Notes under the pieces: generated by a model | The model's input: the letters and a program-made list of their open reading frames with translations, nothing else | Told to the model about the DNA's origin: nothing | Databases searched by the model: none | Origin: Phoebastria nigripes | Taxonomy: Eukaryota; Chordata; Aves; Procellariiformes; Diomedeidae | Length of the DNA stretch: 64,000 nucleotides | Assembly: GCA_035582835.1 (NCBI GenBank) | Contig: JAYKAV010002497.1 | Location: 949,029 to 1,013,028 of the forward strand | Direction: 5' to 3' | Shown here: in pieces, positions 55,416-64,000 of the stretch | How the letters are laid out: each line of letters starts with the position of its first letter | Position numbering within the stretch: position 1 is the stretch's first letter | Position numbers and translations under genes: made by a program

Positions 55416-58400
55416 AAATTCCATCTGTAAAAGAGGCTATGTCAGTATGGGCTTAGAAGCAAAAAGGCATCTAAGAAAATATAATGCAACTATTTTAAAA
55501 CGTGGCTGCCCCTGTCTTGCCAAAGGGTTAAAATAACTTTTGACTAGCAGATACAGAAGCGAAGTATGTAACACAATAAAGGATAACCGAGTCATGTCAT
55601 TCCTTTTAGCAGTAATAACGGGCAATGAAATCTTGGTCTATGTCATTCAATATTCATCCCTATGCTGTGCAGTGTGCAACACCTAAAATTAATACTGAAA
55701 AAGGAGAAAAGCTGTGAAAAGTTAAAGCAACTGATACCAGAATTAGTAGGAAATTGTACCAAACGTTTGTAGGATTAAGTTTATTGGTAGCTACTTTCTA
55801 TACATGTACCCTTCTGCAACTTTATATACTGCCTACCAGTCTGAATTGTCTAAAAAATGTATTTTGGTTCATGTATCTGCAAGTGAGAATGAAAGAAAAC
55901 CCACTGAAAAAATCAGAATATTACAAATGCCTCTTTGTAGAGTCTGTAAGGAATATAGGTCTAACTTTGTTAAAATTGTACATCAGTGAAATCCTTGTTA
56001 GCGTTGAAATTGTGCCCATAGTGCAACTTATACAGAAGGTCCAGTGAGTGATCGTTTGCTCTTCAGATATGCTTACTGGATTAGCATGGAAAGTACTGTA
56101 TAGTTTGATTTTGATACATTTAGAATTCTCTTTAGCAATATTTTAAATGAAATGTTGGCACCACTAATAAGAAATCCATACAATTGTTACAAAAAGCCCG
56201 TAACTAAAGAAAATATGAAATGGGGAAAAGCTGGATTTCACGCACTGGAGAACAGAACAATAATAAGCTGCTTCAGAGAGAAGACTGAATTAATGAGAAA
56301 TGCAGCTCTGAAAAAATGCATTTACTTTGTAAGGAGGTGATTCTTGTATATGGTGTTTAGCCTCCAGTTCAACACAAAATAGAAAAGCACACAGCTAACC
56401 TTCCCGTTGTGGGTTGCTGTATTAGCTTCTGTGGGGCTTTGCCCATTATGGATGCGCTTTGGTATTCCAAAATGAAGTCCCATATGGGACATTTATGTGC
56501 TGTTCCCTGATCCAGTTCTAGCGTTTGCATGTGGAAGTATGTGATATTAAAAGTTAGGTAAAACTACTATTGCCCAAGTGAGCAGGACAAACATAATGAT
56601 CCCATTTTTTTTTGTCATAGATTTGCATTTCACATAGATACTTGTGCAGTTCAGTGTAAGTGCCAGAGGTGGTCTTATTGTATATACAATGGTAAGAGTA
56701 TGGAAAAGGCTGGTAAAGTGAGAGGAGAAGTTTAATCTGCCCTGAAAATAGAGAAAGCTCCTAAGATACCACCAAACTTAGAGATACTGTGTTTTTTCTT
56801 TGATGTATGGTCTTTCACAATTTCTCCCCAAATCTGCAATCACCAGCAGTTTTCTTGCACAACAGCTACAAACGTACTTCTCCCTGTATCATAAATTTCA
56901 ACAGGCAGATAATATGTTGCGCTTTTAATAAATGCGCATGACCATTCTGCTAACAGCTTCATACACAGTTGACACTGAAAAGTCCCTGTTCCCATACCAA
57001 AGAGTTGTCATGAGTGGCACGGTCCTGCCTTAAGGGATGTAGGACATATTTCTCTCTTCCCTTTTGAACTGATTATGACAATCTTCCTCTCTGAACTTGG
57101 AAAGCTGGAAGGCTCACTGTCATTTTCTGCTTTATCAATCCATATTCTCACTGACATTTACAAATACAGGTATCCAAAACAGTTTAACAAGCTGCATCAC
57201 CTAGGGGAATTGTTTCCACCTCTTTCCTGTGCATCCAGTCACTTTTGATTGGAAATACCCCCTTTTTACCATTTGTGTTTTACTGTTGCATCTTGCTGAA
57301 TGTTTGGCTGTTACGAAAACTGCATGAAAACAACTAGCTCAACAAGCTGGGATCAGCTGCTGAATTAAGGAAAATGCACACAGCAGAGTTCCCAGTGCTG
57401 TACTGGCATTCTGTCTGATCTTAGATTCAGCTGAAGATCTTGTGCTTTAGTCTTAAAGCATTTGCAAGGTATTTCAAAGGCCATCCCTCAGCAATCAGCT
57501 GTGACAGCTGTGATAAACACAAATAAGGACCTTTGTAGAACAACTACTATGAGAGATGAAGAGACAAAGTCTAATTATGCTTAAAGTCTACTGCAAGATT
57601 TTTAAGTCAGAATTTCTTCACAACATAATGTTTTTTTCAAGCTATTTCTCACTGAAAACATTCAGATTATCTTAACTGAGAAATGACCCAAAATATAGGG
57701 AAGGCTGTGATATGCTGGCCTGTGCTTTTTAATAATATATGTGAAATTAAAATACTAGGAATATTTAAAGATAGTACATTCCTACAAAGATAGATGTAAA
57801 AGTTACCTGTTTTAATTCTAAGAAAATTATCGTGTTTAGTTACATTTCTCCATTCTAGATTTTGGAGGCATTATTAGAACCAGTTCTTTCTCTAAAGTGG
57901 AAAGTAATACTCTTTGGTTTGTTCTGATCCGCGGGGACTAATATTACTGCTCATTGCACCTAAGGAGGAAGGACTTCACATCTGTAAAATATTGTGTCTT
58001 CTGCATATAAAAGTTTAAGATTCAGCTTGGCTTTTGGGACCTTTATTAAGATGTTTTCCATGCTCATATTTTGAAAATACGTTTTTTTTCTTGATTTTCC
58101 TCACACATCAGTATGCCTACCCCTGTCTCCCTGAGAGTTGTGCTCTGAGACTAAATTCCTTCTGATACGGAAGAGAGAAAGAGGCAGCAAACAAGACAGT
58201 CTCACAAATACATAATGAGATGGCCTACAAAAGTGAACAGCCCACACCGGAAAATACAAGAAATGTTCCAGCTATACTCCAAAAAATGAAACACAAAAAA
58301 TGTGGCAAATATCACACTTGCTGCATGTTGTTTTCAGTTCCTTAATACGGTTGAGGAAGTTTGTTATCTCAGTGGCACCAGTATATTGTTGCAGCTTTGC

Positions 58401-61400
58401 TCCTCTCTGATGCAGAGGAGCCAGAGTCCTTGCTATTCATTGAGCCAAGCGGGGTTTATGGCTGATGTGCATTGCCACAGTGGCTCAGACCCTTGGAATA
58501 TGTCAGCAAATCTGATCTTTCATGTCTCTTGTGTCAGAATGAATCTGGCAAAATCTCACCTATATGAAGTTGTCCTGGTGCAACTGAAATCAGAAGCTGT
58601 TATTTATTTGGCTGTTGATTGGTTTTCATTAGTATTGACTGTACAGAGCTATCTGTTCAGCTTCTGCTTTATTAGGGGGATAATAAATATTAACAATAAG
58701 CTGTGTAGTTTAATGTACGCATCTCTTACAGATATTAAAATCTGCTAAATCAAAACCTACAGCATTTAGATTTTAAAAGGTTAAATGAATTTCACTCAAA
58801 CAGGTTATGTGTTCAGAAGTGAAACTCGCTTCCAAATTAGAGCCCGGGTGCTGTTTACAGCCTCCGTAGCTGCTGCAGCTCGCCCTGCTGCCCACACTTG
58901 CTCTGTGGCCCTGTTCTTGCCTGTCCTTCCATCCCATCCCATCTCATCACTCCTGTGTGTGCAGGTCAGGGGCACGGATCACCAGGCCAGCACAGCTGCT
59001 GTGTCTTCTGCCCTTGCTGTGTAGAAGCCCCGGCTTTAATTTGCACTTTGTATGTGCCACCTGTGCTATGCCAGGAAGAATTTTTCTCTCTGAACAGCTG
59101 GTGGTAGAGAACAGAGTTCCACTTAATGTGAGATCAGGCATTCGTTTGCTGCTTTTAACTATGTTGTGTCAAAATACTTTGAATGAAACAGGTCCCTAGG
59201 AATAGGATATTTCCTCAGGCCTTCTGGTTAGCTTGGTTAGCTGAACGCTAGAGGAAGAGGGGTATGCTACAAGCAGAAATACGAGCTGTGCAAGGTGTGG
59301 CAGGTGGAATGGAAGAACATTTATTTTGCTGTGGTGGATGATTGTGTCTCAGATTCAGACCTGCTTTCAGGTTATGTTAGGAATTATCTTTGCATTCCAT
59401 GTTTCACCCACATTATGAAATCCTACATTGTTTTCTGTCTTTCCTTTAAATCATTATGCGTGCTGGTCTTTCTCTCACTAGTATGATTTTCTTTAATTAT
59501 AACATTAAAACTTGATTTTTATATTATGTTATTCATTATTTAATGCTTTTACATAATGATGAGACAAGAAACATATTACCAGAGAGACTGGAATGCTGAG
59601 CTCTAACAGCTACTCATATAATAAACCTAGGGCTGGGTAGGATGGTGGAGTACTTGAGAGCTTAAATTGCACAGCCTGAAGAGGCTAAAGTCATCTGTCA
59701 GGGTCCTAGTCCNCACCAGATCTGAGGGACTGCAGTGGAGTTGACTATGAAATTCTCATTCCTTAAGGCAGGGAAATGGATCCTTGTTGCTATTCCTACC
59801 AGAGCCCAAACACCTACAGAACACAATGGAAATTTCCTTTCTTTGAGAACCGGGCCAGAAAATTTCTTATCTTCTGAGACAATGCAAGAAGGGAAGTTTG
59901 ACACAGAAAATGTACTCAAGTTAGAAATGGAAGTGAAGGTCCTTAGCCATGAAATAGTCTCTGGAGCTAAAACAAACCCAGAAATAGATACCTTTATTTT
60001 TATATCACTAACTCACTCATGCCTCATGTTCCTCTTGATAATTGTCGAGGATTTCTGCAACTCCTGGTTCCTCTGACAGAAAAAATTTGAAGACCAGATG
60101 GGACTGACGGATGCCATCCTCCAAATCACACAGTATAATTCAGCAATAGGAGCTAAATAGTCATAGCCCATAAATAGGTGGTTTACGTCAACTGGAAAAC
60201 AGTGATTTCACAATACCTATCTTTGCTGGATAACACTTAAAAATTAATCCATTTGCACTCTAGATTTTTTTTTTTTTTTTTAATATGAAAGTGGAGGAAA
60301 GTAATATGAAAAGCTGGCAGGACAGATTGCTGAATTTCGTATAGCTGCATTTAATTTCATATAGCTGCTGATTTCTTCCCATTTGAAGAAATCTAAAAAA
60401 AAAAAGTACAAATGAAGTGCAGCTAGACATCCATGACAATAAAAATGTCTAGAAGAAAGCTTTCTGCAAACACTGCCTTTTGTTTATTAATTAGAAAAGC
60501 AGAGAATTTATTTTGTGACTAATTGCTTAAATTTATTTAGTTTTTGATATAAGGGAGTTTCAGAATGAGGGAATTTGGACTTCATGTGAGGGAGTGAATG
60601 AAAGAATATCAGAAATGCAGCTTGAAGTTCAGGTCAACCAAACCCTTCCTTATTATCGAAGTGTTGAAACTACCTTGTATACACCAGGAGAGGGAGCCCA
60701 GCAAGTAGAGCCAAAGTTAACCTGTCTCATCATATGGAGGACTACAGAGTTAAAAATTCTATTTTCTGTCTGTTTCAGTACNTTTACGGCATGAAACAGG
60801 TAGCAAAATGTTTCTTTTTGATGTTCTATATGAGTTTATGTTAGTGAGATGATCAGAAAGGATAATTTTCTTGTTTCAGATGTTGACTTCCCTTAGAGAC
60901 CTGAGACAACAGTTAATAAAAAGGCAATCTGTTTTAATGCTGCAGAGGCTTTACAAGAGAAGGGCGCTCTCTACGTGGATTTGTAGGCCTTCCCCTGGCT
61001 CAATCATGTTTCATTGTTTTGATCAAGTCACCACTTTACAGGGTACACATATGGCATGATTTTCTAACTGGAAATATGTCAGACAGGACTAACGGGTCTG
61101 TGACTGGTGTGTTCATAAAAGTCAAATTGTTCTCATTAGAGAGGAGATGACTTTGTTCAAAACTCCGCATTGTTTTACTGGAAAGGTTTGCTTGTTTCAG
61201 GTGCTTCTGGAGCAGTCCTTCTTGCAACTAATGGGTATAAGTATGCTTCTTGGTAGGAATACTAGCTTCTCCCCCTTCCCTACCACCCCAATCTGAAGTG
61301 CAATCAATTAAGTTTTAATTTGGAAGTGCTCTCAGATTTCAAATTTTGGTGTGTATGTTTGCCAAGTCAGTACTAGAACAGCTTATCTGAACCAATATGG

Positions 61401-62348
61401 AAAATGCTACATACACTGGTAAAACATTTAAAAGCTTTTTAATATTTCTATCTATTTAATTTAGTAAAAGTTGGGGGGGTATATGAAACAGCAGCATGAC
61501 AGGTTTTATGCTCATAATGTACACTCTCAAATTGCTAGTAGACTTATGTTATAACTTCCAGAGAAATAAAATAAAGTAAAAAGTGACCAGAACCTGCACC
61601 ACAAATTAAGTCTCTAAAAGCCTTGCGTTAAAGTTTCTTGCCTTTAAGCCTATGAGATGTATAGCTTCTGCTGGGTTCAGATACAGCCATAGGGGAAGCT
61701 TTTTGTTATAATATCAACAGCCTGAATAGATTATTGTTATAGATTAAGCCTTGTTATTTAGGCACATGAAAAATGAGTGGAAGTGATGGTGAAAATAAAG
61801 GTGCTGTTAAATCCTTCAAATGATGCAGCATATTTAACATTAATTCCTTAAGGAAATAATCTATTTACAGTTTATGTGAACGTTTATTTAAAAGGAACTA
61901 GTATCCTTGTGTCTTATAGCTGTCTTTGTGTTGTGTTGTATAGTTGTATTTTGTGTTGTCTCATACTATGTGTGTTAAGGGGACAGAAGAGTGTCACACA
62001 AATGTTTGTGTAAGAGTAGGTTGTTTGTTAAATCTGTCAGCATCCAGTAAATTTTTGTATACAGAGAACAATAGAATAACTGCAGATGAGATAGATCTAT
62101 TTTTTTAGCTTCCTTTCAGACAACTACTATTTTAAAGAATGTAATTTCTTCGGAGGCAGAACAAAAAAACATTGGATGTTAAGACAGGGAATTGGAAAAT
62201 GAGAAGGTATGAAGGTTACCATGTACAGTTTCACGTTATGCCTAAAACAGCTATTGAAAGGGTGTAGCTCTGTTCCCTTTCAGGTCTAGTGATTGTGTGA
62301 TCACTTGGTGAGGTTGATCACTTAGTTGCTCCTAAGGAAAAATAATGT

Positions 62349-62363
62349 GGGGGGGGGGGGGGG
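62349..62363. repeat. Poly-G run (G15)
   Basis: Fifteen consecutive Gs. Runs of this length are rare and prone to assembly error, so the length may be wrong. Confidence 0.85.
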
Positions 62364-64000
62364 AAGGTGAAGTGATTTCTATCAGATCAATGAAATGATG
62401 TGATTCACTGAACCCGGACTGCCCATTTATGACACCAGTGCAAGGAAGGAAATTGGAGGCTGCGGATGGCAATATGTGCATAGAAGGATGTAGGGATGGA
62501 AATGGACAGCTATTTTGGCAACTGGCTTGCAACATGAAACTATGCCTTCAGTGGAGGGTCTTGAAGGAAAAGAAGCTGTAGGATTTTGGGTTTTTTTTAC
62601 TCTGAATTCAAATAAAGTAGAAAAAATGGTTGGAGAAGAGAGATGGAGAAAATACAGGGACACATTTTTTGGAAGAATCCATATACAGAGCAGTAGGGGA
62701 AAAGATTTCTAGAAGATACGACTTGAGTGGAAGAAGTGATAATCAGTCTGTAGCTGCTGTATTTGCTCTACCTAGATGACCGAGACCTTTCCAGTCACAT
62801 ACTGCAGCTGCAATTGCCCAGTTTCTACATCTAAAGCACAGGCATAGGTCTAAACCCGAAGAATTCTCAAGAGTATTGAGGAAACTGAGGTTAAGAAATG
62901 CATATAGTTGTGGTTTTCTTTCATGCATGTGCGTGCCTTTCTTTAATGAAGAAGGGATCAGCTCTAGACTTTAAAAAAGAAAAGTCTCTTTCTGCTACTT
63001 CGTGTCTCAAAAATGTGAATGTAAAGAATGCCTAGCAAGTGTGCACTGGTAAGTGTAAGCCTTGGGAATGGGAGTGCCTGTAGGCTCCTTGAGCAGCTAG
63101 CCTATGAGTCCTATTGCTGTGAAGATGTAACTGGTAAAAAGCCCATGCTGAGAAAATGTTGGAGAGGCTAAGAAAAGAATCAATGCTGTAGTCAATCCAA
63201 TCCAAGTAAACCTAACAGTTAAGAACTGAACTTGTAATACTCAGAAGATCAGTATTTTGCCGGATCAGCAGGAGGAAGCTTAATCAGACCTGTGACATTG
63301 TCCCATACTTTATCAGACCTTTGGCTCGCTGTGCAGACTGGCATGTGATAGGGGGAGGGCAGAGCCCACCTTAGCTCTCTGTCTGTCTTAGAGTTTTTAA
63401 TTGCTACCCATCTGACTGTGGCAACAATAAGATACTGCTGTGTCAATCTATAGCTCCGCCCTTCCCTCTTTCTGAGGTAAATTCAGGTAGAAATACAGGG
63501 ACAAGAATATACCAGGTACAAAGAAAGGAATATCTTTGCAGTTTTAGTGGTCCGTCTTGCATATATGTGCAAGGATATAAAATAATGTCACTAGATTACT
63601 GAGAGAGGATTTTACCACCTTATTTTGTAGATCCAAAGCACTCAAAAGTTCAGATACTCAATTTATGACATGCTGTTGGCTATGTCTCAAGGACTGTTGT
63701 CTCTGCCCATCTTTGACTTGAGTCATAGTATACAGCAAACACAAATCATGTCACTCTTGAAATTTTTAGGCAGAGATTACATTTGGATAGATGGGGAAAA
63801 CTAGACAGTACTGAGGTTCATGTGGTATTGGAAGGTGCCTCAAGGAGACAAAGGAGATATTTGTGCCTGAATGGACTTGAATGAAAATAAAAAAAAGAAC
63901 ACGTTTTTGAGTGGGACTGGAATAGTAATTGATACCCCCCTGAAGGGAATGAATCACAGACTCCAGGAATAGTGCAGAGCGGAGACCTTTATTTACACAA

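Larger units (their letters stand above)
47221..64000. other. Intergenic DNA, distal part
   Basis: Nearly 17 kb contain no exon, RNA gene or mobile element I can support. Homopolymers occur at 47852-47870 (T19), 55397-55415 (T19), 60265-60281 (T17) and 62349-62363 (G15). Single Ns lie at 59713 and 60782. A modest GC-rich patch lies at about 58840-59060. The longest open frame (58302-58748, plus, 148 codons) resembles no family I know. By human synteny CLSTN2 would be the next gene, beyond the right edge. Confidence 0.55.

Noticed and set aside
58302..58748. 148-codon open frame on the plus strand
   Set aside because: It is the longest frame in the intergenic right side, but it has no recognised domain, no promoter or CpG island and no splice partners. 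One such frame is expected by chance in this much DNA.
59735..60076. 113-codon plus-strand frame
   Set aside because: No domain recognised, and a 73-codon minus-strand frame overlaps its start, as expected of chance frames.

Overview
This is 64 kb of vertebrate nuclear DNA, almost certainly from a bird. It is intron-rich and mostly AT-rich. It holds two multi-exon genes, a CR1 LINE 3' tail of the avian type, and a solo LTR of an ERVL-like family common in bird genomes. Five isolated N bases suggest a draft assembly. There is no bacterial, phage or plasmid content: no operons, no CRISPR array and no ribosome binding sites. Nearly all open reading frames of 60-150 codons here are chance frames.

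Layout. Positions 1-6886 hold the 5' half of RBP1 (cellular retinol-binding protein 1) on the minus strand. Coding exon 1 is 6814-6886 and exon 2 is 6017-6195; exons 3 and 4 must lie left of the window. NMNAT3 (nicotinamide mononucleotide adenylyltransferase 3) follows on the same strand. Its four coding exons are 27172-27280, 17658-17841, 13376-13485 and 8466-8875. They join in phase into 270 codons plus a stop. A CpG island at about 39250-39910 is the likely NMNAT3 promoter. It contains a predicted non-coding first exon ending at a consensus donor at 39718. The order RBP1 - NMNAT3 on one strand matches human 3q23. Positions 40-64 kb look intergenic, and CLSTN2 would be expected further right by synteny.

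Mobile DNA. There is an old CR1 LINE 3' region at about 37606-38169 (+, in NMNAT3 intron 1). A short avian-type CR1 3' tail at about 17885-17962 (-) ends about 45 bp upstream of the exon 3 acceptor. A complete solo LTR lies at 46751-47215 (+) with a perfect 5-bp target duplication. A strand-asymmetric C/A-rich repeat fills about 21400-21670 in intron 2.

Function. The two genes are neighbours but do not share a pathway. RBP1 carries retinol in the cytosol. NMNAT3 makes NAD from NMN and ATP. I did not find a convincing new biological system. The most useful leads are two tiny upstream reading frames just before the NMNAT3 start (one overlapping it), the CR1 tail beside a constitutive splice acceptor, the LTR leader hairpin and a near-consensus DR5 retinoic acid receptor site in RBP1 intron 2.
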